Below the pieces are notes generated by a model. That model was not told where the DNA came from. It did no database searches and was given only the letters and a program-made list of their open reading frames with translations. Shown piece by piece: positions 38,122 through 49,230 of a stretch of 64,000 bases of DNA (position 1 is the first letter of the stretch; every line of letters begins with the position of its first letter). Made by a program: the position numbers and the translations under genes. The DNA comes from Bifidobacterium moukalabense DSM 27321 (lineage in GTDB: Bacteria > Actinomycetota > Actinomycetes > Actinomycetales > Bifidobacteriaceae): contig NZ_AZMV01000001.1 of NCBI RefSeq assembly GCF_000522505.1, forward strand, positions 372,001 to 436,000. Direction: 5' to 3'.

Positions 38122-38468
38122 GTGCCAAGGGAATGATAAGACCATCTCATGCCAGGTGTCACAGTCGTGTTGGCATATATACCGAGTCTGTCAACTGAAT
38201 TATGCGCGTAGCAAATAAAATAAAATAAGGTGGTAATTAGGATGGTTTGGTCGCTCTTTAAAAGGGTGTATATGAAATGTTGAAAAATCAACTGAAAATA
38301 AGGATTCAGATATCAATATAGGGGGATTGAGGGAATGAGATAATTTCATTTGGGGTAAGACTTATTTTCATATACGATAATCCTTATTAGGTAGTCGTCG
38401 AGACGATGGAAGAGGGGTTTCGACTGTGGTCCCGAACGCAGACGCGCGCGAGGCGAAGGAGGGCCGTC
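38122..38468. other. AT-rich gap after the pilus operon
   Basis: About 350 bp, notably AT-rich, no gene. It holds two overlapping inverted repeats: GAAAATAAG (38294-38302) with CTTATTTTC (38361-38369), and AATAAGGATT (38297-38306) with AATCCTTATT (38379-38388), so two alternative hairpins share the left arm. AAGGAGGG at the right end serves the next gene. Confidence 0.5.
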
Positions 38469-39002
38469 ATGTCCAATGGCGGAGGAATGTTCAGCCCCGA
38501 AGAAGTTGCCTATCTGAAAACATTGCCGGCGGTGGCCGAGGCCACATCGAGACGTATCACCTATTCCGAAGCGTTCAAACAATCATGCATGCGCAGGTAT
38601 CGTGCCGGTGAGTCGCCGGTCAAGCTGTTTCGTGAGGCAGGGCTTGACCCGGCGTTGATTGGTTATAAGCGCATCGAACGTTGTTTTGCACGGTGGCGTA
38701 AAAGCACTTCCGTTGTGACGTCCGGTTTGGAATATGAAGATCGGTTGGATGCTGACGGCGGGCACGTGCTCACATCGATGGAGACCGTGACTTCGGGCCG
38801 TCCTCCCTCAAAGTCGCGGATTCCGAAGGCGACTCCTCGTGCAATCACCTTTCCGACCACTACGTGTGATGGCAGCATCGACGTGCGCGATCTGATGATC
38901 TATCAGCAGGTGCGCCGAATCGATGAGCTGGAGCAGGAAGTCGATGCCCTGCGTGCGCAACTCAATCTCCGTACGCATGCCGAGAACGGCCGGGCCGCCT
39001 GA
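38469..39002 (+). CDS. HTH and coiled-coil protein, paralogue of the one at 30643
   Basis: 177 residues from the ATG at 38469 (AAGGAGGG at 38456-38463). The N-terminal module FSPEEVAYLKTLPAVAEAT, RRITYSEAFKQSCMRRYRAG, and AGLDPALIGYKRIERCFARW matches the protein at 30643 position by position. A variable Ser/Thr/Pro-rich middle (about 75-135) follows, and the end is a leucine-type coiled coil, QVRRIDELEQEVDALRAQL. The first module looks like a helix-turn-helix of the transposase-related HTH kind, with no nuclease core. Function unknown. The two copies lie on either side of the pilus genes and read in the same direction. Confidence 0.7.
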   Translation: MSNGGGMFSPEEVAYLKTLPAVAEATSRRITYSEAFKQSCMRRYRAGESPVKLFREAGLDPALIGYKRIERCFARWRKSTSVVTSGLEYEDRLDADGGHVLTSMETVTSGRPPSKSRIPKATPRAITFPTTTCDGSIDVRDLMIYQQVRRIDELEQEVDALRAQLNLRTHAENGRAA

Positions 39003-39023
39003 ATCGGCGTAGACTAAAGGGCA

Positions 39024-39845
39024 TGAGAATCGCACGTTTTTTCGCATAATGATGTACCGCAGTACGCTTTCGTGCAGACCGACGAGAGCGACGGCAAGGA
39101 TTACCTCGTGGCATTGGACGGCTATCCGCTGTCCGGTGCCGCTGTCAAGCCGACCGGCGAGCGCTTCCCGGTCGATGGTGACGGCATTCGCCTGCTTGCG
39201 CCGGTGATTCCGTCGAAGGTGTACGGCTTGGCCAAGAACTACGAGGCGCATGCGCGGTTCATGCATGAGGCCGGCCATTCCGAAATCAGGCATGCGCCGG
39301 AGGATATGGTGATCTTCACCAAGCCGAGCACTTCCGTGATCGGCCCGGATGATCCGATCGTGATTCCGCCGTGCTCCAACGACATGAATTTCGAGCCGGA
39401 GGTCGCCGTGGTGATGGGACGCATCGCCAAGAACGTACCGGTGGAGAAGGCCATGGACTATGTGCTCGGCTTCACCTGCGTGAACGATGTGACGCTGCGC
39501 GACCTGCAGGGGCTCGACCCGACGTGGACGCGTGCGAAGGGCTTCGATACCGCCTGCCCGCTCGGTCCGTGGATTGTGACGCGTGATGATCTGGACTGGA
39601 GGGACGCGAAGATCTCGTTCACGCTCAACGGCGAGGACGTAGAGATGGCGTCGGGCACCACGGCGAACCTGATCCATGGCATTCCGGAGCAAATCGCCGC
39701 GATCTCGAGCTTCACCACATTGCTGCCGGGCGATGTGATCATGACCGGCACGCCGAACGCGTCCGGCCATCTCGATCCGGGGGATGAGGACATCGTGCAC
39801 GTCGAGGGCATCGGTTCGTTGCGCAACGTGGTGCTGCGCGGCTGA
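39024..39845 (+). pseudogene. Fumarylacetoacetate hydrolase family protein, frame broken at T6
   Basis: FAH-family hydrolase/decarboxylase acting on 2-oxo or acylpyruvate-type acids. The C-terminal catalytic domain is complete: PSKVYGLAKNYEAHARFMHE, MVIFTKPSTSVIGPDDPIVI, the metal site FEPEVAVVMGR, GFTCVNDVTLRDLQGLDP, RAKGFDTACPLGPW and DVIMTGTPNASGHLDPGDE. The family start MRIARF is read at ATG 39024 but runs off frame at T6 (39038-39043); with T5 it continues as SHNDVPQYAFVQTDE into the long frame. A GTG at 39072 would give a shortened 257-residue protein lacking only the small N-terminal domain, so a working product is possible. A TAGACT box 7 bp before the ATG hints at a leaderless transcript. 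Confidence 0.75.
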
Positions 39846-39898
39846 CCGCCGGATGACGCATTCCATCGAATATTATTCCGTCCTCTGAACCTGCCTTG

Positions 39899-39945
39899 AA
39901 ACTGCCTAGCTATGACGTATGTTGCCGTCAGCGAGGCAGTTTTTG
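39899..39945 (+). terminator. Terminator after the FAH-family gene
   Basis: AAACTGCCT (39899-39907) pairs with AGGCAGTTT (39934-39942), followed by TTG. Confidence 0.7.
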
Positions 39946-40020
39946 TATATCCAAGGAGAGTCGTGTGGCTGGAAGCGTCGATCGTGGCCGATTCCATAAC
40001 TCATAGCCATCTAGCGCAAC

Positions 40021-40042
40021 AAAATCAGGCATGCCTGATTTT
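40021..40042. repeat. 22-bp perfect palindrome
   Basis: AAAATCAGGCA followed directly by its complement TGCCTGATTTT. It lies about 30 bp before the HAIR element. It could be an operator or a loop-poor terminator. Confidence 0.6.
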
Positions 40043-40074
40043 TCTCTGGTGTTGTTCTATAAGGAAAATCGAAA

Positions 40075-40110
40075 GTTGAGCGTTGATGGCTCAAGTTTTG
40101 GGAATAGAAT
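40075..40110 (+). promoter_or_regulatory. HAIR element (HspR site) over the clpB promoter
   Basis: TTGAG (40076-40080), nine bases, CTCAA (40090-40094): the core of the actinobacterial HAIR sequence bound by the heat-shock repressor HspR. TTGATG (40083-40088) and TAGAAT (40105-40110) with a 16-bp spacer form a promoter inside and beside it. This predicts HspR repression of clpB, released by heat. Confidence 0.8.
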
Positions 40111-40227
40111 GGCGGTGAAGTCGGTTGAGCATATCAGACAACGACATATGCGCCGGATTGCGGTCGTTCCGCGGTGAATGAGCCGCGAGAGACGACATGC
40201 AGGACGACGCGAACCATGGAGGATGAT

Positions 40228-42864
<2,637 letters not shown>

Positions 42865-42903
42865 GCCCGGATTGCGCCCTCTGACAGGGCGTCCGGCTTT
42901 GCC

Positions 42904-42941
42904 GAGGGGGGACGGTGGATTCGGTTCCGCCGTCCCCCTCT
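42904..42941. terminator. Bidirectional terminator between clpB and the converging membrane gene
   Basis: GAGGGGGGACGG (42904-42915) pairs with CCGTCCCCCTC (42930-42940, one G bulged); T-rich on the plus side. Confidence 0.75.
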
Positions 42942-42946
42942 CTTCG

Positions 42947-43867
42947 TCAGAGGGAGGAGGGCCGGTCGCCGGTCTCAAGCACCAGGCCGGCGACCGACAG
43001 CACGGTTGCGGCGATGAGCACCGCAACCGCAAGCTTTGGCTGCACGCCGAACACCAGCCACAGTGCGAACGTCCACACGGCGACGATCATCGTCACCGCA
43101 GTGGTGATCTGCAGTACACGGGTGTGGATCACATGGCCGATTCTGGTGCGCAGGAGCGCGTCCCCCGCACCGGTCGCATCATGTTCGAACGGGAACCGTA
43201 TGATCACCAATTTCTGACGGACCAGGCGAATGGCCAATGCCAGCATCACGACCACGCCGACAAACGCGAAGTACGGATCGCGCGAACCGGCCGGGAAGAT
43301 CCACGACACCACACACAGCAGCAGGCTGTAGACATAGACGATCGACATGCCGAGCGAAATCAACGAATCCGCATTCGGTGTGCGCCGCTGCAATGCGGGC
43401 AGGCCGCAACGGTGAATCGGCGCGCCGCAATAGAACATGACCGGCGTGATCACGATGGCATGCAGCCACGGATTGGTCCACCAGTCGGGCATGGTCACGT
43501 TGCCAAGCATGAGCATGGTGACGACGAACGTCGGAATCGTGAGGATTGTGGCGATGCCGAGCAGCAGGGCGATGTGCCGGTGGCCGTCATCGGGGGGTTC
43601 CGCGGCATCGATGGAGGCGGGGCTTTCGGGCCGTTCGGCATCGGGCCGTCCGGTCCCCGATGATGCCGTATCAGGGCCTGCGGCGGGGCCGTTCGGCCGG
43701 TTTTCCGTCGACGGTCCGACTGTTGGGGGTTCCTTGCCACTGGCCGATGTCGCGCCTGTCGGATCGCCGTCGGTCGGCGGCCGGCCGAGGAAGAATCTGA
43801 GAATGCCCCATGTCGCAATGGATGCGACGACGATGGCGACTGCGGCCATGAACAAATCGAATCCCAT
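42947..43867 (-). CDS. P1B-ATPase-like membrane protein lacking the ATPase core
   Basis: 306 residues. A first membrane segment (GFDLFMAAVAIVVASIATWG), a Pro/Gly/Asp-rich cytoplasmic stretch (about 35-95), then about six membrane segments. The section VTMPDWWTNPWLHAIVITPV, FYCGAPIHRCGLPAL and TPNADSLISLGMSIVYVYSL follows the membrane domain of copper-type P1B ATPases (usual pattern: NPWLQ..LATPVQF, then NMDVLVALGT.AAY.YS). No phosphorylation loop DKTGT, no actuator TGE and no nucleotide domain exist in the remaining sequence. The ATG at 43867 is chosen; the frame extends upstream without a better site. The gene converges on clpB. Function unknown; a metal-binding or regulatory membrane protein is a guess. 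Confidence 0.7.
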   Translation of the reverse strand: MGFDLFMAAVAIVVASIATWGILRFFLGRPPTDGDPTGATSASGKEPPTVGPSTENRPNGPAAGPDTASSGTGRPDAERPESPASIDAAEPPDDGHRHIALLLGIATILTIPTFVVTMLMLGNVTMPDWWTNPWLHAIVITPVMFYCGAPIHRCGLPALQRRTPNADSLISLGMSIVYVYSLLLCVVSWIFPAGSRDPYFAFVGVVVMLALAIRLVRQKLVIIRFPFEHDATGAGDALLRTRIGHVIHTRVLQITTAVTMIVAVWTFALWLVFGVQPKLAVAVLIAATVLSVAGLVLETGDRPSSL

Positions 43868-44022
43868 ACCAGCCTCTTGTGTTCCTTCGCTCTCATACGG
43901 CTGTTCCCAGCATAATCCAGTGCGGGGCATCGGGTGGTTGTCCATGCGGATGAATCACGGTTTGCCGAACGGATTCGGGGTGTTCCGACGTATAGTCCAC
44001 CGCATGCTGTTTACTAGAACAT

Positions 44023-45366
44023 ATGTTCGACAATCCTGTGTTTATAGTGGTGCTGATGGTGGTCGTGGCCGCGCTTGGGGCGGCTGCGGGCTTTTTCGCA
44101 GGCCGATCCAAGGGGCAGGAGATGGCGCGGGACGCGCGTACCTCCGATCTGAACGAGGCGAAGGCGCAGATTGAGGTCGATCGGCAGCGGATCGGCGATC
44201 TGACCACATCCGTGGCGCAGTACCGCACGCAGTCGGAAGGACTGAATCAGCAGCTGACCTACCTTAAATCCCAGCTGGCGCAGGCGCAGAGTGCCGAACA
44301 GACGAGAATCGAGCGCGAGCGTGAAAAGGCCGCGGCGGAGGCGGAACGTCGGCAATCCGAAAACGAGCGGCAATTGCAGGAACAGAGCAAGGTGCTCTCC
44401 GCTTTGGCCCCTGTACAGAAGAATCTTGACGCCCTCCAGGAGAAGGTCTCCCGGATTGAGGAGGGGCGCAAGCGGGAGATGGGCGCGCTTGGCGAGCAGC
44501 TCAAGGGCTTGGGGGAGCAGCAGGCGAGGCTCGACCGTGAGACGAGCTCGCTGTCGGCCGCATTGCGCAACAACAAGGTGCGTGGTGCCTGGGGTGAAGC
44601 GCAGTTGCGCAACATCGTCGAATCGGCGGGCCTGCTGGAACATGTCGATTTCGACACGCAGGTGGTCGTCACCGATGCGGATGGGCATACCCAGCGGCCG
44701 GACATGGTGGTCCACATGCCTGGCGGCAAGACCATCCCGATTGACGCGAAGGCACCATATGCCGATTATCAGCGTGCCTGTGAGATTCCCGATACCGCTT
44801 CGCAGGAGGAACTGGCACGCAAGGCGGACCTGCTGCGGGCCCATGCCAAGGCGGTGCGCGACCACGTGAAGGTGCTGGGGGACAAGGCCTACTGGAATGC
44901 GTTCCCGGATGCGCCGGATTTCGTGATCGCCTTCATCCCGAACGAATCGCTGCTGCAGGCCGCACTGGAAACCGATCCGACGCTGATGGACGACGCGTTC
45001 GCCCGTAAAGTGGCGCTGACCTCGCCGATTACGTTGTGGGCGGTGCTGAAGTCGGTGGCCTACGCTTGGCAGCAGCAAAGCCTGACCGATGACGCGAAGA
45101 TGCTGTTCGATCTATCACGTGAACTGTATGAGCGCTTCGCGGTGCTGGGGGAGCGTGCCACCAAACTTGGCACGGCGATCACCAGAACGGTCGGCGCCTA
45201 CAATGCGTTCGCCTCATCGCTGGAGTCCCGTGTGCTGGTCACCGCTCGCAAGCTGCAGCGTGTGGATCAGAGCAAGGTCATCGAATCCGTGGAGATCCTC
45301 CCGCCCGAGAAGGCGGATATCCGCGAGCTGACGGCTCCCGAAACCGTAGACGATGAGCGGGATTGA
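44023..45366 (+). CDS. rmuC: DNA recombination protein RmuC homologue
   Basis: 447 residues. An N-terminal membrane helix (NPVFIVVLMVVVAALGAAAG), a long coiled coil (about 30-180) and the PD-(D/E)XK-type RmuC domain with NKVRGAWGEAQLRNIVESAG, FDTQVVV, RPDMVVHMPGGKTIPIDAKA and VSPITLWAVLKSVAYAWQQQ-like TSPITLWAVLKSVAYAW. The family limits inversions between short repeats (known from E. coli). The ATG at 44023 has a weak ribosome site. It is read divergently from the P1B-like gene and is followed after 25 bp by the PRTase-like gene. Confidence 0.92.
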   Translation: MFDNPVFIVVLMVVVAALGAAAGFFAGRSKGQEMARDARTSDLNEAKAQIEVDRQRIGDLTTSVAQYRTQSEGLNQQLTYLKSQLAQAQSAEQTRIEREREKAAAEAERRQSENERQLQEQSKVLSALAPVQKNLDALQEKVSRIEEGRKREMGALGEQLKGLGEQQARLDRETSSLSAALRNNKVRGAWGEAQLRNIVESAGLLEHVDFDTQVVVTDADGHTQRPDMVVHMPGGKTIPIDAKAPYADYQRACEIPDTASQEELARKADLLRAHAKAVRDHVKVLGDKAYWNAFPDAPDFVIAFIPNESLLQAALETDPTLMDDAFARKVALTSPITLWAVLKSVAYAWQQQSLTDDAKMLFDLSRELYERFAVLGERATKLGTAITRTVGAYNAFASSLESRVLVTARKLQRVDQSKVIESVEILPPEKADIRELTAPETVDDERD

Positions 45367-45391
45367 CGAGCCGAAAGGATAGGCTGGAGCC

Positions 45392-46066
45392 ATGACTGAC
45401 GAGAAGACCTTCCGTAAGACCATGCCCGCCGCCACCGAGGGCGCAACGACCATTGCCGTCGAACCGTCCGCTGCCGCACCGTCCACCGTCGATTTCGCCA
45501 TGCTCGAGCCGCGTGATCAGCTCAAAACCCTATTGCAGGCCGAGATGAAGAACAAGCCGTTCTCGGAGCTTGCATCCGTGACGTTCGACCATCGCGGAGC
45601 CTCCATTGTCGGGCACATTCTGCTCGACTCGTTGGAGGAGGCCGGCTATTCCGTCGATGATTTCGATGCCGTCGGCGCCCTGACCGCCGCCGCGGTACCG
45701 CTGGTCTCCGCCATGATTCAGGCGGCCGCCTCCCGTGGCGAGGATCTGGATGGTTTCGTCATGGATTTCGTGTACCCGTCCATCAAGGGGCCGTCCATCA
45801 AAGGCAGGCGTGTGGTGCTGCTTGACTCCTGGCTGTCCGAAAAATCGTATGTGCAGACATCTTCGCTGGTTACTCTGCGTAATGGCAACGAGCTGAGCCT
45901 TGATTTCTCCATAGTGCAGAACGAAGGGGCCGAAGTGCTCGCCATTGCGTCCCTGATCGGCGGGGTCGATATGACCGAGCCGGCCATCAAGGTCGTCGAT
46001 CCCGTCTCCGGAAAAAGGTTGGAACTGCCGTTCGTGCAGGTTTATAAGGAATCCGAGCTTCACTGA
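45392..46066 (+). CDS. PRTase-fold protein, PyrE-like, with altered PRPP loop
   Basis: 224 residues. Overall layout of an orotate phosphoribosyltransferase: an N-terminal helix pair, FDAVGALTAAAVPLVSAMIQ (where PyrE has the GGxxxGA.P loop), MDFVYPSIKGPSIKGRR (lysine-rich flexible loop region) and VVLLDSWLSEKSYVQTSSLV. The last sits where the PRPP-binding loop DD.(I/T)TTGGS should be; both acidic residues and the TGGS are replaced by DSWLSEKS. A 30-residue Ala/Thr/Pro-rich N-terminal tail is extra. Catalysis with PRPP is therefore doubtful; a regulatory or diverged role is possible. It lies 25 bp after rmuC in the same direction, not with other pyrimidine genes. Confidence 0.65.
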   Translation: MTDEKTFRKTMPAATEGATTIAVEPSAAAPSTVDFAMLEPRDQLKTLLQAEMKNKPFSELASVTFDHRGASIVGHILLDSLEEAGYSVDDFDAVGALTAAAVPLVSAMIQAAASRGEDLDGFVMDFVYPSIKGPSIKGRRVVLLDSWLSEKSYVQTSSLVTLRNGNELSLDFSIVQNEGAEVLAIASLIGGVDMTEPAIKVVDPVSGKRLELPFVQVYKESELH

Positions 46067-46150
46067 TTCGTTTGACGAGCCATTTCGGTTTACGGCATGA
46101 GGTGGTTCGCGGTTCGGCCATAGGATTTTTCTAACAAGGTTTAAGGAATG

Positions 46151-46169
46151 TTTCACGAGATGTTTCACG
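46151..46169 (+). repeat. Paired TTTCACG direct repeats, 12-bp period
   Basis: TTTCACG at 46151-46157 and 46163-46169 with AGATG between, each preceded by ATG-T. Same plan as at 20189-20207. It lies 40 bp before the methyltransferase start. Confidence 0.6.
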
Positions 46170-46208
46170 ACGTTTGGCGTGGTGAAGCATGCTGATTCTG
46201 GAGGAATA

Positions 46209-47087
46209 GTGCACGATCCCAATCCCATCGATGTCGCCGCGAAGGCGTCTGGCGAACCAACCTTCCGAGAGGTTGGTGTCGGGCCCTGGGCGCAAACGCA
46301 TCCAGGTGAGGATCGCCCTGACGATCCCCAATCACCGAACCACGATTCCAGGTTCGACACGGTCCTGCTCGACGAGGGAGACCGTCGCAACGTGCTTGAC
46401 CGCTACCGTTACTGGTCCGTCGCGGCCATCAAGGCCGATCTTGATGCGCGTGGCCGTCACGAGTTCGAAGTCGCCGTGGAGAACTGGACGCACGACTTCA
46501 ACATCGGATCCATGGTACGTACGGCCAATGCGTTCCAGGCAGCCCGCGTGCACATCGTCGGGCCGCATAAATGGAACCGCAAGGGCGCGCTCATGACCGA
46601 GCTGTACCAGCATGTCGAAAACCATCCGTCCATCGTAGAGCTTGTCGAATGCTGGAAGCATCGCATCTCCGGTGAAATCGCGGCGGCGCAATCGCAGGTC
46701 GCGGCCATCAAGTTCCGCATGCGCGAAACCGCAGATGCACAATCGTCGTCCGCCGATGCCCCGTCCGCTGACGACCAAGCCCAAGCCGAGGGTCTGGCAG
46801 TGCAGCTGGCCGAGTTGGAAGCGAAGATCGCCGATTTGCAGGCCGCCCGCATCATCGCGCTCGACATCATTCCCGGTGCCGTACCGATGGAAACCTACCG
46901 TTTCCCCAAACGCTGCCTTATGCTCTTTGGCGCGGAAGGTCCGGGTCTATCCGAAAAGGCGCTCGAGCTGGCCGACGACGTGGTCTATATCTCCCAGTTC
47001 GGTTCCGTCCGTTCCATCAATGCCGGCGCCGCGGCCGCGGTCTCCATGCACGCATGGATAACCCAGCATGCCGCTCCACGACTCTGA
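46209..47087 (+). CDS. SpoU/TrmH family RNA 2'-O-methyltransferase
   Basis: 292 residues. Trefoil-knot methyltransferase for tRNA or rRNA ribose. Motif 1 HDFNIGSMVRTANAFQA with the catalytic Asn/Arg, motif 2 RCLMLFGAEGPGLSEKAL, motif 3 YISQFGSVRSINAGAAAAVS (knot). An Ala/Gln-rich coiled insert at about 155-215 splits the domain. GGAGGA just before the GTG at 46209 makes it the likely start; the frame is open to a GTG at 46179. The leader carries the TTTCACG repeat pair. The target nucleotide cannot be read. Confidence 0.88.
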   Translation: MHDPNPIDVAAKASGEPTFREVGVGPWAQTHPGEDRPDDPQSPNHDSRFDTVLLDEGDRRNVLDRYRYWSVAAIKADLDARGRHEFEVAVENWTHDFNIGSMVRTANAFQAARVHIVGPHKWNRKGALMTELYQHVENHPSIVELVECWKHRISGEIAAAQSQVAAIKFRMRETADAQSSSADAPSADDQAQAEGLAVQLAELEAKIADLQAARIIALDIIPGAVPMETYRFPKRCLMLFGAEGPGLSEKALELADDVVYISQFGSVRSINAGAAAAVSMHAWITQHAAPRL

Positions 47088-47371
47088 CGGTCCGCGGAAT
47101 TCTTCCGTGAGCGAGGGCAAACGAAACAAAACCCAGTAACTCCACGACTCCGACGCCCCGTGGGATTCCTTAGGCGACTGGATGAACTGGAATCTTGAGG
47201 GCGATCATAGCGGGGCGATCCTTCCGGCGGGTGACGGAATTCGTCGGATATGGGGCTGTGAGAGGAACCGGCACGGGCCGCGCCGGGCTGGGAGAGGGAC
47301 CGGCTCGGGAACATGCTGGGCCGGCGAATAAAGACGCGTACTCGTCACACAGACGCGTTACTGTTAAGGGC

Positions 47372-47668
47372 ATGCCTACTTTCACCAAAGAAGAAATCGT
47401 GCATTTGGGCGATTTGGCCCGAATCGCACTCACCGATGAGGAAATCACGCGCCTGCAGGGCGATTTGAACGTCATCGCCGAATCCATCAACAAGGTGCAG
47501 GAAATCGCCACCGACGACGTGCCGCCGACCGCCAACCCGATCCCACTGGAAGCCTACCTGCGTCCGGACGTCCCGGAGACCCCGCTGACCCAGGAGGAAG
47601 CAATCGCGGGCGCCCCGGTCTCCGAAGCCGGCATGTTCGTCGCCCCACGCATTCTGGGGGAGGAGTGA
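47372..47668 (+). CDS. gatC: Asp/Glu-tRNA amidotransferase subunit C
   Basis: 98 residues. [50 protein letters not shown] and a C-terminal ISKAP-equivalent [14 protein letters not shown]. GatC links GatA and GatB in the enzyme that amidates misacylated Glu-tRNA(Gln)/Asp-tRNA(Asn). The ATG at 47372 is chosen because homologues begin here; the upstream open frame is not GatC-like. The AAGGG site is close to the ATG. First gene of gatCAB, with its stop 1 bp before gatA. Confidence 0.95.
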   Translation: MPTFTKEEIVHLGDLARIALTDEEITRLQGDLNVIAESINKVQEIATDDVPPTANPIPLEAYLRPDVPETPLTQEEAIAGAPVSEAGMFVAPRILGEE

Positions 47669-47669
47669 T

Positions 47670-49205
47670 ATGAGCACCACTGAAATCGTTACGCTGTCCG
47701 CCGCCGAGATGGCGGCCAAGGTCAAGGCCAAGGAAGTCTCCAGCCGCGAACTGGTCGAGGCCCACCTCGAGGTCATCGAGGCCGCCGAGCCGAGCGTCAA
47801 GGCCTTCCTGAAGGTTTCGGGCGACCAGGCTCTCGAACAGGCGGACGCCTTCGACGCCAAGTCCGACGAGGAAAAGGCACAGCTGCCGGAACTTGCCGGC
47901 GTGCCGATCGCCATCAAGGACATGATCGTCACCAAGGGCATCGAAACCACCGCCGCCTCCAAGATCCTTGAAGGCTGGGTGCCGCCGTACGACGCCACCG
48001 TCATCAAGAAGCTCAAGGCCGCAGGCATGCCGCTGCTGGGCAAGACCAACCTCGACGAATTCGCGCAGGGCTCCTCCACCGAGCACTCCGCCTACCAGAC
48101 CACCCACAATCCGTGGGATACCGAGCGCGTACCGGGCGGTTCCGGCGGCGGTTCCGCAGCCGCGGTGGCCGCATTCGAAGCACCGCTCGCCCTAGGCACC
48201 GACACCGGCGGCTCCATCCGTCAGCCGGGTTCGCTGACCGGTACCGTAGGCGTCAAGCCCACCTACGGCGGCGTCTCCCGTTTCGGGGCGATCGCCATGG
48301 CCTCCTCGCTCGACCAGATCGGTCCGTGCTCCCGCACCGTGCTTGACGCGGCCCTGCTGCAGGAAGTGATCGGCGGCCACGATAAGCGTGACTCCACTTC
48401 CATCCCGGAGGGTCCGCGCCCGATGGTGGCGGCCGCCCGCGAAGGCATGAAGCGTGATCTGAAGGGCCTTAAGGTCGGCCTGATCAAGGAGCTCGGCGGC
48501 GAAGGCTTCCAGCCGGGTGTCATGGCCCGCTTCGAGGAAGGAGTCAAGAAGCTCGAAGAGATGGGCGCGGAGGTCACTGAGGTGTCCCTGCCGCATCTGC
48601 CATACTCCCTGGGTGCCTATTACATCATCATGCCGTCCGAGGTCAGCTCCAATCTGGCCCGCTACGATGGCATGCGCTACGGCCTGCGCGTGATGCCGCC
48701 GGCAGACGTTCCGCAGACCGCCGCCAACATGATGGCCTACACCCGCGAGGCCGGCTTCGGCGACGAGGTCAAGCGCCGCATCATCCTGGGCACCTACGCG
48801 CTGTCCGCCGGCTATTACGATGCCTGGTACGGTTCCGCCCAGAAGGTGCGCACCCTGATCATCGATGATTTCAAGAAGGCGTTCGAGAAAGTAGACGTGC
48901 TCGTCGGCCCGACCAGCCCGGTCACCGCCTTCAAATTCGGTGAGAAGACCGAAGACCCAATGGCCATGTACGCCATCGATATCACCACCATTCCGGCCAA
49001 CCTTGCCGGCGTTCCGGCCATGAGCATCCCTGCCGGCCTGAGCGACGACGGCCTGCCGGTCGGCTTCCAGTTCCTCGCCCCGCAACAGCGTGACGAAGCC
49101 ATGTACAAGCCGGCCGCGGCTCTCGAAGCCGCCCTCGAAGAGGATTGGAACGGTCCGATCTGGCAGTCCCTGAAGACCCCGTGGCTCGACGGTCTGGGCA
49201 AGTAG
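47670..49205 (+). CDS. gatA: Asp/Glu-tRNA amidotransferase subunit A
   Basis: 511 residues. Amidase-signature subunit that releases ammonia from glutamine. The catalytic Lys is in [20 protein letters not shown], and the Ser-cisSer pair in [16 protein letters not shown] and [35 protein letters not shown] and [20 protein letters not shown] follow. Full length for the family. GGGGGAGGAG at the end of gatC is its ribosome site, so the two are translationally coupled. Confidence 0.97.
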   Translation: MSTTEIVTLSAAEMAAKVKAKEVSSRELVEAHLEVIEAAEPSVKAFLKVSGDQALEQADAFDAKSDEEKAQLPELAGVPIAIKDMIVTKGIETTAASKILEGWVPPYDATVIKKLKAAGMPLLGKTNLDEFAQGSSTEHSAYQTTHNPWDTERVPGGSGGGSAAAVAAFEAPLALGTDTGGSIRQPGSLTGTVGVKPTYGGVSRFGAIAMASSLDQIGPCSRTVLDAALLQEVIGGHDKRDSTSIPEGPRPMVAAAREGMKRDLKGLKVGLIKELGGEGFQPGVMARFEEGVKKLEEMGAEVTEVSLPHLPYSLGAYYIIMPSEVSSNLARYDGMRYGLRVMPPADVPQTAANMMAYTREAGFGDEVKRRIILGTYALSAGYYDAWYGSAQKVRTLIIDDFKKAFEKVDVLVGPTSPVTAFKFGEKTEDPMAMYAIDITTIPANLAGVPAMSIPAGLSDDGLPVGFQFLAPQQRDEAMYKPAAALEAALEEDWNGPIWQSLKTPWLDGLGK

Positions 49206-49230
49206 GAAGCATCGGAGGAAAGAAAACACA

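Larger units (their letters stand above)
39846..40227. other. clpB upstream region
   Basis: 382 bp without a gene. It holds the FAH terminator, the 22-bp palindrome and the HAIR/promoter described separately; the clpB 5' leader of about 110 bp follows. Confidence 0.6.

Noticed and set aside
36805..38145. 446-codon minus-strand frame opposite the backbone pilin
   Set aside because: Shadow of the pilin gene; it also crosses the pilus terminator.
46151..46169. parS centromere site
   Set aside because: TGTTTCACG half sites are present but arranged as direct repeats; the required palindrome (TGTTTCACGTGAAACA) is absent.
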